A DNA stretch of 15,052 nucleotides. Source: GCA-002862325 sp036339295. GTDB taxonomy: Bacteria > Planctomycetota > Phycisphaerae > Phycisphaerales > SM1A02. Both the position numbers and the translations under genes were made by a program. The DNA is taken from contig JAYZBK010000177.1 in the NCBI GenBank assembly GCA_036339295.1, forward strand, positions 1-15,052, written 5' to 3'. Below are positions 8,478 through 15,052 of this stretch, one piece after another (position 1 is the stretch's first letter; every line of letters begins with the position of its first letter). Under the pieces are notes generated by a model. That model saw nothing but the letters and a program-made list of their open reading frames with translations. It was not told the origin of the DNA and did not search any database.

Positions 8478-10019
8478 ATGGCCGCAGGTCCGTCGCTCGC
8501 CAACAAGGTGCAGGTGCTGTTCGGCACTTCGCTGCTGCTCATCGTCGCGGGAACGCTCGCGATCCCGTGGGTGATGACCGATCGACTGGTCTTCCAGAGC
8601 CAGTCGGAGGTCTCCCGGCAGCTCGCCGACGCATGGCTCGACTCCCCGACGAAGCTCGCGATCGGCGGCACGCTGCCCATTCGAGTCGAGGATGTCGACG
8701 CGATCGACGAGAACGGCTCCGACTTCTCCGCCGAGTGCGTCCGACGGATGAGGGAGGATCCCGGCCGCGAGGAGTTCTTCCAGCAGACGGACGACGGAGA
8801 GGTGATCGTCTACCGGTACGCGAGGGCCCTGCGGGGGCCGGTCTGGCGAGGCGTGGCGACCGCGGCGGGGCTCGATCTCGGGACGGGGCCGACGGGGGCC
8901 GACGAACTCGGGGGCCTGCTGCTGGTCGATCGAACGAGCTCGCTGGCCGCGGGCCAGCTCCTCTCGAGCCGGATCTACCTGGTGGCCGTCGGCATCGCGG
9001 CGGTGGGGGTCGCCATCCTGCTCTTCTGGTTCATCCTGAACCGGGTGATCCTCGATCCGGTTCGACGGCTTCGCGACACCGCGGATCGCGTCGAGCAGGG
9101 CGACTACTCGGTCCGGGCCGACATCCGGACCGGCGACGAGATCGAGCAGCTCGCGGACTCGTTCAACCGCATGCTCGACGAGACCGTCCGATCGGCGGAT
9201 CGTCTTCGAGGGGTCAACGAGGCCCTCGACCTGAAGGTCACGGAGCTCAGCGAGGCGAACATCGGTCTCTTCGAGTCGAATCGCCTGAAGAGCGAATTCC
9301 TCGCGAACGTGAGTCACGAGCTCAAGACTCCGTTGAACTCGATCATCGGATTCGCCGAGCTCCTCGACGAGCTGGCCGCCCGGGAGAACGATCCCGATCC
9401 CAAGCGCCGTCGATACCTGAACAACATCGTCGAGAGCGGTCGACGCCTGCTCGAGATGATCTCCGAGCTCCTCGAGATGGCCAAGATCGAGGCGGGGCGG
9501 ATCGAGCTGTCGATCACGCCGGTGTCCGTCACCGAACTGCTCGAGGGCCTGCAGGCGATCATGCGCCCCCAGGCCGAGGACAAGCGCATCGCGGTGGAGC
9601 TCCAGATCCGGGAATCGATCCCGGTGCTCGAGACCGACGCGGGCAAGCTCCAGCAGATCCTCTTCAACTTCCTGTCCAACGCGGTGAAGTTCTCGCCCGA
9701 GGATTCCGTGGTGATCATCAGCGCCGAGCCCCACCGGCGGCCCGACGGATCGGCCGGCATCCGGTTCCGCGTCACCGATCACGGACCGGGCGTCCCCGAG
9801 GACCTGCAGGAGTCGATCTTCGAGAAGTTCCGGCAGGCCGACGCGAGCCACACCCGAACCCACGGCGGGACCGGACTCGGTCTGGCGATCTGCCGGGAGC
9901 TGGCGGAGCTGCTGGGCGCGGAGGTCTCCCTCTCCAGTCGGGTCGGGCAGGGCTCGACGTTCATGGTGGACATGCCGCTCACGTGGCGCGAGCGCGAGCT
10001 CCAGCCGCTCATCGATTGA
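8478..10019 (+). CDS. Membrane sensor histidine kinase with HAMP domain
   Basis: A 513-residue sensor kinase. Order of parts: transmembrane helix about 12-32; a periplasmic region of about 130 residues (35-162) with no recognised fold; second helix about 166-188; HAMP linker (LNRVILDPVRRLRDTADRV..., to about 235); a short coiled-coil-like stretch; the dimerisation domain with phospho-acceptor His280 in FLANVSHELKTPLNSIIGF; and the ATP-binding domain with N-box Asn397/Asn401, G1 VTDHGPGVP (434-440), F-box FEKFRQ and G2 GGTGLGLAI (463-471). All catalytic boxes are intact, so autophosphorylation is expected. There is no response regulator beside it, nor a receiver domain within it. The ATG at 8478 is the only sensible start: upstream codons in frame offer no near alternative and TM1 follows at once. 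It is divergent from the zinc-finger/nitrilase operon. Confidence 0.95.
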   Translation: MAAGPSLANKVQVLFGTSLLLIVAGTLAIPWVMTDRLVFQSQSEVSRQLADAWLDSPTKLAIGGTLPIRVEDVDAIDENGSDFSAECVRRMREDPGREEFFQQTDDGEVIVYRYARALRGPVWRGVATAAGLDLGTGPTGADELGGLLLVDRTSSLAAGQLLSSRIYLVAVGIAAVGVAILLFWFILNRVILDPVRRLRDTADRVEQGDYSVRADIRTGDEIEQLADSFNRMLDETVRSADRLRGVNEALDLKVTELSEANIGLFESNRLKSEFLANVSHELKTPLNSIIGFAELLDELAARENDPDPKRRRYLNNIVESGRRLLEMISELLEMAKIEAGRIELSITPVSVTELLEGLQAIMRPQAEDKRIAVELQIRESIPVLETDAGKLQQILFNFLSNAVKFSPEDSVVIISAEPHRRPDGSAGIRFRVTDHGPGVPEDLQESIFEKFRQADASHTRTHGGTGLGLAICRELAELLGAEVSLSSRVGQGSTFMVDMPLTWRERELQPLID

Positions 10020-10055
10020 GCCCGACTCCGCCTCCGCCCCACATCAGGTCCGAGA

Positions 10056-10346
10056 TCAGGCCCGGAGAAGCGCGACGATGAGTCGGTCGGCCCCGTCGAC
10101 CCGGCGTCTCGCGATCGCAGCATCGAGCAGGTCGGGCAGGGGGTCGAACTCGGGTCGACCGAGGACGAAGGTGACCACCGCCTCGGCGACCCGGGCCGGC
10201 GCGATGGCGCCGTCCGGGCACAGGACGTCGTAGTCGGCCCAGGCGAGGCGGACGCTCGAACGGTGCAGGCCGCCGTCGTCGTCGATCGACTGGAGCGTCC
10301 ACCGGACGCCGGTGGCGTCCTCGATCTCGTCGAGCAGCTCGAACAT
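10056..10346 (-). CDS. Hypothetical protein, 96 residues
   Basis: A small soluble acidic-to-neutral protein that starts MFELLDEIEDATGVRW and ends DGADRLIVALLRA. There is no signal peptide, membrane segment or cysteine motif; it has one Cys. The order suggests an N-terminal helix, strands around RWTLQSIDDD and SSVRLAWADYDVLCP, and a helical C-terminal half (ARVAEAVVTFVLGR, LPDLLDAAIAR). I do not recognise a family. The ATG at 10346 was chosen because a GAGG lies 2 nt upstream; the frame remains open far upstream but there it is only the shadow of the ABC permease. It faces the kinase 3' end across 36 nt and diverges from the permease, whose start is 69 nt away. Confidence 0.6.
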   Translation of the reverse strand: MFELLDEIEDATGVRWTLQSIDDDGGLHRSSVRLAWADYDVLCPDGAIAPARVAEAVVTFVLGRPEFDPLPDLLDAAIARRRVDGADRLIVALLRA

Positions 10347-10401
10347 GCCTCGGGTTGTACCACGGTTCCCGACCGCCGTGCCGCCGCCGGGGCGACCCGC
10401 G

Positions 10402-10407
10402 TACGAT
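10402..10407 (+). promoter_or_regulatory. -10-like element TACGAT before the ABC permease
   Basis: The same hexamer, TACGAT, as upstream of the alpha/beta hydrolase, here 8 nt before the ATG at 10416. No Shine-Dalgarno sequence lies between. This fits a leaderless or nearly leaderless mRNA. No -35 match was seen at the expected distance. Confidence 0.5.
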
Positions 10408-10415
10408 GTGGACCC

Positions 10416-11744
10416 ATGGGCTTCCTCCTCGAGATCGTCCGGCTCGGCCTCCGCAACCTCGCGTTGCACAAGCTGCGGTCGACCCTCACCAGCCTCGGCA
10501 TCATCCTCGGGGTGGCGGCCGTCATCATCGTGGTCGCGATCGGCGAGGGGAACAAGCAGTCCACCCTTCGCGAGATCAAGGCGCTCGGCGCGACCAACAT
10601 CATCATTCGCAGCCAGAAGCCCCCCCAGAGTTCGAATGCCAGCGCGAGCAACAGCTTCGTCGTCCAGTACGGGATCGAGCGGGCGGACCTGCGGCGTCTC
10701 CAGGAGTTCATGGGCGACGCTCGACAGCTCGTGCCCCTGAAGACCGTGGGTTCGGAGATCCGGCGGCGGACCGAGAGGACGGTCAGCCAGGTCTTCGGCA
10801 CCGTTCCGGCGCTCGCGGACGTGGCGAATCTCCGAATCCGCGAAGGCGGTCGCTACCTGGTCCCCGAGGACGAGCGGACGGCCGCACCGGTCGCGATCAT
10901 CGGATCCGAGGTCGCGGACACCTTCTTCCGCCTCGAGGATCCGGTCGGCAAGGACATCCGCATCGACGAGCAGGTCTTCACCGTCGTCGGGGTCCTCGAG
11001 CCGGTCGGCTTCGCCGGTGGTGCCGGGGCGGCCCTGGTCGGCCGTGACCTCAACAAGGACGTCCACATCCCCATGGCCACCGCCATTCGCCAGTTCGGCG
11101 ACGTCTACGTGCGTCGGCAGAGCGGTTCGTTCAACGGCGAGGAGGTCCAGGTCAGCGAGATCTACCTCCAGGCGGAGACCACGGAGGAGGTCATCACCCT
11201 TGCGGACCGCGCCATCAGACTCCTCGAGGTCGGGCATCCCGATCTGCGCGACGTGCAGGTGATCGTCCCGTGGGAGCTGCTCGAGAACGCTCGCCGGACG
11301 ATGCTGGTCTGGAACATCATGCTCGTGGCGATCGCCGCGATCTCGCTCCTCGTGGGCGGCATCGGCATCATGAACATCATGCTCGCCTCGGTCGTTGAGC
11401 GGACCCGCGAGATCGGCATTCGAAGGGCGCTTGGGGCCACGCGGCGCCACATCGTCGCCCAGTTCCTGGTCGAGACGGGGTCCATCTCCACCTTCGGCGG
11501 GGTCCTCGGGATCCTGATGGGCGTCGGCATCTCCCTCGGCCTGGGCGAGTTCGTCCGATGGCTGCTGTCGCTGCCGGCCCTGCGGGGCCTGGTGGAGGGC
11601 GAGTTCCGGCTCGAGCCCGTGATCACGGCCTGGTCGATCGTCGCGAGCTTCGTCGTGGCAGCCGGTGTCGGACTCGTGTTCGGGATCTATCCCGCGATCG
11701 TGGCGAGTCGCAAGGACCCGATCGAGGCGCTCCGCCACGATTGA
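10416..11744 (+). CDS. ABC transporter permease, MacB/FtsX type
   Basis: A 442-residue inner-membrane protein with the layout of MacB-type permeases: a first transmembrane helix at about 22-42, a large periplasmic domain (about 45-295, MacB_PCD fold), then three helices at about 300-322, 357-377 and 403-425. The hallmark GGIGIMNIMLASVVERTREI followed by GIRRALGA sits at 314-341 and the C-terminus ends with the usual SRKDPIEALRHD. These permeases work as dimers with a cytoplasmic ATPase to extrude peptides, lipoproteins or drugs by a mechanical mechanism, often with a periplasmic adaptor. Neither ATPase nor adaptor is next to this gene, so the substrate cannot be guessed; the partners may be elsewhere. 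The ATG at 10416 begins MGFLLEIVRLGLRNL, typical of the family. Confidence 0.93.
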   Translation: MGFLLEIVRLGLRNLALHKLRSTLTSLGIILGVAAVIIVVAIGEGNKQSTLREIKALGATNIIIRSQKPPQSSNASASNSFVVQYGIERADLRRLQEFMGDARQLVPLKTVGSEIRRRTERTVSQVFGTVPALADVANLRIREGGRYLVPEDERTAAPVAIIGSEVADTFFRLEDPVGKDIRIDEQVFTVVGVLEPVGFAGGAGAALVGRDLNKDVHIPMATAIRQFGDVYVRRQSGSFNGEEVQVSEIYLQAETTEEVITLADRAIRLLEVGHPDLRDVQVIVPWELLENARRTMLVWNIMLVAIAAISLLVGGIGIMNIMLASVVERTREIGIRRALGATRRHIVAQFLVETGSISTFGGVLGILMGVGISLGLGEFVRWLLSLPALRGLVEGEFRLEPVITAWSIVASFVVAAGVGLVFGIYPAIVASRKDPIEALRHD

Positions 11745-11751
11745 TCGGACG

Positions 11752-13470
11752 TCACTCCGTTCGTCTCATCACGACGACGTCGCCGTGGCCCCAGTCGAGC
11801 CATCCCTCGAATCTCCCCTCGACTCGGAAGCCCGCGTCCTCCATCCGTTCGCGCGTCTCCTTCGTGGCGAGGTCGGGATAGAGGATGACCGCGACATCGG
11901 GCCCCGATCGAAGCATCGTCGAATCGAGGTTGCGTCCGAGCCCCGGCGCATGGATCGTCCGGGGGCCCCGGCCTTCGGTGTAGAACATCGCGACGTCGTC
12001 CCCGAGTCCGATCGACCAGATCGCCGCGGTCGCCGGATCAACGAGGCCGCGAGCGAGTTCCACCGCTTCCCGGATCGGTTGCTTGGGGGGGAGAAGGGCC
12101 AGGGAGGCCGACCAGGCGGCGAGGACCACGACGCTCGTCGCGACGGCCAGTGATGGCCGGCGCCCGAGCTCGCCCACCGCGCGGAGGCCCGTGGCCATGA
12201 GCATCGTGGCCGGGACGACGAGGAAGACGAGGAATCGGGCGTAGATCCAGCTTCCTCCACCGATGGCGAGGACGATCGCGACGACGCCGCCGGCGAGACC
12301 GGCGGTGGCCACGGTTCGGATCGATGGCCAGCGAAGGCTCTCGGTCCCTCCGATCAGGAGGAGCCCCAGTCCGGGCAGGGCTGCCCACCACGTCCAGCTG
12401 CCGCCCATCTGGAGGAGGCTCATCAGGCCTTCGATCCCGAGCGGCGAGGGCTCGTCGCCGTCGAGCGCGATGAACTCGGTGCGGCGTTGGAGAAGGTCCG
12501 GAAGCAGGGGGGCCAGGATGGCGAGCGTGGTGACCGCACCGACCGCGAGACCGAGCACCGGTACCACGATGGACCTTCGATCCCGGTCTCCTCGAGCCGC
12601 CCGACCCGCCGCATGGGCCGCGTGGCCGATTGGAACGCAGGCGAAGACGAGGTGCGACCAGCAGCCGAGCGCCACGAGGATCGCGTACGGCCCGACCGCT
12701 CGGCTTCGGCCCTCGAGAAGATCGAGCCACGAGACGGTCGCGAGGATCGCGAACAGCATCATCATGGAATAGCCGCGAGCTTCCGCCGATTCGAGGATCG
12801 CCACCGGCATCAGGGCGACCAGCATCGCGGCGACCAGCCCGAAGCGGTCGCCGTCGACCCGACGGCCCAGCATGAACATCGCCGGGATGCATGCCACGCC
12901 GGCCAGGAAGGCCGGCAGGCGGATCGCGAGTTCGGCATCCTGCGACCCGAGAAGATCGAGCGAGATCGCGACGAGGGCGGAGTGGAAGGCATGGTTGGCG
13001 AGGGCGTGGTAGTTCCCCAGGGCGGGGCCGGGCCCGTGGAGGGAGCTGGAGATGACGGCGGCGATCTCGTCGTACCAGAGGCTCTCCCCGAGTCGGGCGG
13101 CTCGGAGGACCATGCCCACGGCCACGATCACCGCGAGGATCGCCAAGGTCCCTCGCTGCGTGGTGCCGCGATCTCGTCCTGGAGCCGCGGTGGTGTCCCC
13201 GAGCAGTCTCCGGGCGACCGCCGGCCAGGCAAGCCAGCCGACACCGGCGACGGCCGCGGCCATGCGGAGGAGGCCGACACCGCTGATCGTGGTGGACGGC
13301 ACCTCGCCGAGGCGTTCGACACGGATCGGGTGCTGCAGGAACTCGACCCAGGTCGATGCGGGGAGAAGCGCCGCCACGAGGAAGGCGATCCCCACCACGA
13401 GGGTGCCGGGCCTCGCCGCCGGCAGCCGGTCGGTGTTCACTCCGGGTTGGCGGGAAGGTTCGCGGCCCAC
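11752..13470 (-). CDS. Membrane glycosyltransferase, GT39/ArnT-like (PMT_2)
   Basis: A 572-residue polytopic protein of the GT-C fold. These enzymes use a polyprenyl-phosphate sugar donor and transfer the sugar on the periplasmic side. The first external loop carries the catalytic acidic pair in LWYDEIAA (Asp134, Glu135), followed by NYHALANHAFHSALVAI and a conserved LAIRLPAFLAG segment, the usual order for PMT_2-like proteins. About ten or more hydrophobic segments follow, then a soluble C-terminal region (about 475-572). The acceptor (lipid, protein or polymer) is unknown. The GTG at 13470 is preferred because a TAGATT box lies 7 nt upstream; a GTG at 13512 would add 14 residues, though it would overlap that box. 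It converges on the ABC permease with 7 nt between stops. Confidence 0.87.
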   Translation of the reverse strand: MGREPSRQPGVNTDRLPAARPGTLVVGIAFLVAALLPASTWVEFLQHPIRVERLGEVPSTTISGVGLLRMAAAVAGVGWLAWPAVARRLLGDTTAAPGRDRGTTQRGTLAILAVIVAVGMVLRAARLGESLWYDEIAAVISSSLHGPGPALGNYHALANHAFHSALVAISLDLLGSQDAELAIRLPAFLAGVACIPAMFMLGRRVDGDRFGLVAAMLVALMPVAILESAEARGYSMMMLFAILATVSWLDLLEGRSRAVGPYAILVALGCWSHLVFACVPIGHAAHAAGRAARGDRDRRSIVVPVLGLAVGAVTTLAILAPLLPDLLQRRTEFIALDGDEPSPLGIEGLMSLLQMGGSWTWWAALPGLGLLLIGGTESLRWPSIRTVATAGLAGGVVAIVLAIGGGSWIYARFLVFLVVPATMLMATGLRAVGELGRRPSLAVATSVVVLAAWSASLALLPPKQPIREAVELARGLVDPATAAIWSIGLGDDVAMFYTEGRGPRTIHAPGLGRNLDSTMLRSGPDVAVILYPDLATKETRERMEDAGFRVEGRFEGWLDWGHGDVVVMRRTE

Positions 13471-13477
13471 GGTTCGG

Positions 13478-13483
13478 AATCTA
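13478..13483 (-). promoter_or_regulatory. -10-like element TAGATT before the glycosyltransferase
   Basis: Minus-strand TAGATT is followed by CCGAACC (7 nt) and the GTG at 13470. It fits TANNNT and decides the choice of that GTG over the one at 13512. No -35 was seen. The element sits in the 59-nt gap after the upstream gene's stop. Confidence 0.5.
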
Positions 13484-13529
13484 CCTCGCGGGGTGGCCGA
13501 CCGTCCTCCCACTCGAACGGGAAGTCGAG

Positions 13530-14486
13530 TCAGCGCGGGCGTGGAACGAGCGACGCCGGTGGGGGCACGGGCTTCGGGAGGCCCTCGATGCCACGAAGGA
13601 CGAAGGCCGGGCCACGGAAGACGAGGCCGCGATCGTGGAGCTTGATCGAGGCCCAGCGGCCCTGGACGAAGATCGGGGCGCGGGTCCTGGTCCCGGGATG
13701 GACCGCCTTGGCGTCGAGATTCCTGCCCTGGAAGGGATCCCGGGCGTCCACGGGATCAGGGAGTCCCGACTCCCGGTCCTCGTCGGAGAGGGGGTGCCAC
13801 GCATCGGGCTCGACTCCGTCGACGATGCTCCGGATCAGCTCGGCCCCGATCTCCCGGGGATTCCGGCGGAAGGTCTCCGAGAGCGGGTCCGGCCGCGACG
13901 AGAGCCCGGGCGTCTGGTTCCCGGCGACCCCTCGCCAGAGATGTTCGGGGGAGACGAAGTCCGGCGGCTCGAGGAGCATGTCCGTGACGTCGATGACCCG
14001 GACGATCGGCGCGGTTCTCGTCGCGAGCCGATCTCGGGGGCCGACCTCGAGGATGCCCTGGCGAACCTGCCAGGTCGGGGCCCCGGCGGAGAACGAGCAG
14101 CCGAGGATGATCTCGAGGGCCTCCACCGCAGGGACGTCCCGCAGCTCGAGGTCCACCCGGAGCGTCGTCTCGCGATCGCGCGGGAAGTGGTCGACGAGGT
14201 TCAGGCCGATCGCCCTCGCGAATGCCCGTCGGGCCTCTCGTGGAGCGGCATCGAGGCAGTCGACGTCGATCCGCAGCATCGACAGCCGGCCATGCGCCTG
14301 CGCGTCGGAGCGGGCGTGGGTGGGTCCCTCCCGGGACGTCTCGGTCGCCCCCACGACGCGAACGGCCGCGTGGGAGCGGGCGACATCCTCGCGGTCGGTG
14401 GAGGGAGCCTCCGCCTCCTGGGCCGTGGCCGGGGATGCAAGGAACAGCGCCACCGAGGCCAGCCCGGCGTGGATCGACTCATGCAT
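13530..14486 (-). CDS. Exported secretin-N-domain-like protein, unknown role
   Basis: A 318-residue protein with a signal peptide (hydrophobic 7-18, SPATAQ at 18-23). Residues about 85-170 resemble the STN/secretin N0-type domain: a helix (ARRAFARAIGLNL), then strands around TTLRVDLELRDVPAVEALEI, and LEVGPRDRLATRTAPIVRVIDVTDMLLEPPDF. A second module has EPDAW at 226-230 and WASIKLHDRGLVFRGPAFVLRGIEGLP at 278-304. That module is shared with the upstream neighbour, but here it is split by about 45 extra residues between the two halves. No secretin beta-barrel is present, so it is not itself an outer-membrane pore. It starts 27 nt after the neighbour's stop, with AAGGG 8 nt before the ATG, so the pair is probably one operon. 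It may be a diverged copy. The role, perhaps at the envelope, is inference. Confidence 0.75.
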   Translation of the reverse strand: MHESIHAGLASVALFLASPATAQEAEAPSTDREDVARSHAAVRVVGATETSREGPTHARSDAQAHGRLSMLRIDVDCLDAAPREARRAFARAIGLNLVDHFPRDRETTLRVDLELRDVPAVEALEIILGCSFSAGAPTWQVRQGILEVGPRDRLATRTAPIVRVIDVTDMLLEPPDFVSPEHLWRGVAGNQTPGLSSRPDPLSETFRRNPREIGAELIRSIVDGVEPDAWHPLSDEDRESGLPDPVDARDPFQGRNLDAKAVHPGTRTRAPIFVQGRWASIKLHDRGLVFRGPAFVLRGIEGLPKPVPPPASLVPRPR

Positions 14487-14513
14487 GTCGAGAACCCTTG
14501 TTCAGGCGCGGGA

Positions 14514-15052
14514 CTAGCGACCCGCGCTGCCCGTCACCGGCACTCGGTCGAAGGTCACGTTCTCGATGATCGAGAACGGTGCGGTGAACGTCACGTATCG
14601 GCGGTCGATCGTCGCGACCGGGGTGGAGCCCGTGCCCGACGCGGATGCCCTCGGACGCGACGAGGCGGCGCGTCGATTCGGCGCGAAGGGATATCCGCCG
14701 ATCTGTCGCTGGATGAAGTCGGGGGCGCGGATGATCAGGACGCCCTCGTAGTAGCGGATCGAGGCGGAATCGCCGCCGTTGTCGAGCCAGGAATCGGGTT
14801 CGATCGTCTCGAGGATGATGTCGACGATCTGCTGGACCTTCTCGTCCTCGCTGAGTCGATCGGGTTCCTCGCCGGGATCACCGAAGGGGGCGCCACCGCC
14901 ACCGCCACCGCCGCCACCACCGCCACCGAAGCCGCCGCCGCCGCCGCCGACTCCAAATCCTCCGCCGCCGCCGCCGAAACCGCCGCCGCCACCGCCGTAG
15001 CCGCCGCCACCAACGCCGCCGCCCTGGAGGGAGTAGGAGAGGTCCAACTCGG
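14514..15052 (-). CDS. Glycine-rich secretin-N-domain-like protein, 5'-truncated by window end
   Basis: The C-terminal part of a longer protein; the frame is open through base 15052, so the start is outside. From the edge it reads ELDLSYSLQ, then a 44-codon tract with 38 Gly, then an acidic stretch (GEEPDRLSEDEK), then the module IVDIILETIEPDSW, SASIRYYEGVLIIRAPDF and IQRQIGGYP. This order (a strand leading into a Gly spacer, then EPDSW with an NGG and SIR...L.I segment) is what I recall from planctomycete proteins related to secretin N-domains. A Ser/Arg/Ala-rich linker and a tail ending PVTGSAGR follow. The TTG at 15047 is not a likely start. The first gene after it is its paralogue. Confidence 0.75.
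   Translation of the reverse strand, partial: ELDLSYSLQGGGVGGGGYGGGGGGFGGGGGGFGVGGGGGGFGGGGGGGGGGGGAPFGDPGEEPDRLSEDEKVQQIVDIILETIEPDSWLDNGGDSASIRYYEGVLIIRAPDFIQRQIGGYPFAPNRRAASSRPRASASGTGSTPVATIDRRYVTFTAPFSIIENVTFDRVPVTGSAGR
14892..15023 (-). repeat. Low-complexity poly-glycine coding tract
   Basis: Forty-four codons of which 38 are Gly, broken by single Phe, Tyr or Val residues at intervals of about 7 (GGGGGGF repeated). On the plus strand it shows as runs of CCGCCG/CCACCG. The tract is in frame, so it is a coding low-complexity spacer, not a CRISPR array. Length variation by slippage or misassembly is possible. Confidence 0.85.

Noticed and set aside
10020..10055. Possible terminator hairpin after the histidine kinase
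   Set aside because: Only a short CTCCG/CGGAG pair with a long loop and no T run; too weak to call.
10348..10360. TACAAC upstream of the 96-residue gene as another leaderless -10 box
   Set aside because: On the minus strand it ends in C rather than T, so it does not fit TANNNT, and a GAGG precedes the ATG.
10347..11738. Minus-strand frame continuing upstream of the 96-residue protein
   Set aside because: It is the complement of the ABC permease. The stretch is low-complexity Asp/Arg/His, so only the part from the ATG at 10346 is kept.
14890..15023. Repeated CCGCCG/CCACCG runs as a possible CRISPR or tandem non-coding repeat
   Set aside because: There are no spaced direct repeats with unique spacers, and the run is an in-frame poly-Gly stretch of a gene with sensible flanks.

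Overview
The window is G+C-rich bacterial DNA, packed with short intergenic gaps on both strands. Codon composition, a K+-dependent-type membrane pyrophosphatase and, most of all, the paired secretin-N-domain-like proteins with a poly-glycine spacer at the right edge suggest a planctomycete, probably of the Phycisphaerae. That assignment is inference from remembered protein style, not from a search.

Left block (1-6414, plus strand): the 3' part of a membrane pyrophosphatase, then rsfS, panD, a secreted alpha/beta hydrolase, trmB and an argE-like M20 deacetylase. The genes are closely spaced and probably form one or two transcription units. A -10-like TACGAT just before the hydrolase suggests a second promoter there. 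The products are housekeeping: ion pumping, ribosome silencing, beta-alanine/pantothenate synthesis, tRNA m7G46 modification and arginine synthesis.

Middle block (6416-8457, minus strand): a 57-residue single-pass membrane protein not annotated by length-limited ORF calling, a nitrilase fused in frame to a VOC/glyoxalase domain, and a small protein with two ClpX-type zinc fingers of identical spacing. The zinc-finger gene and the nitrilase-VOC gene are one nucleotide apart. Divergent from them, only 20 bp away, is a HAMP sensor histidine kinase (8478-10019, plus). That 20-bp gap holds one symmetric -10-like element, TATCCTA, readable on both strands.

Right block (10056-15052): a 96-residue unknown (minus), a MacB/FtsX-type ABC permease without ATPase (plus), a GT39-like membrane glycosyltransferase (minus), and two adjacent paralogues (minus). 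Both paralogues carry an EPD[AS]W...ASI[KR] module; the upstream one is cut by the window end and has a 44-codon glycine-rich tract.

The most unusual signals are: (i) a TANNNT box 6-9 nt before the start codon of six transcription-unit-leading genes, implying leaderless mRNAs, while several operon-internal genes have Shine-Dalgarno sites or are coupled; (ii) the symmetric shared promoter; (iii) the nitrilase-VOC fusion with its zinc-finger partner; (iv) a roughly 100-residue periplasmic insertion in the pyrophosphatase. No RNA genes, CRISPR arrays, insertion sequences or clear intrinsic terminators were found. No gap without a gene exceeds 75 bases.
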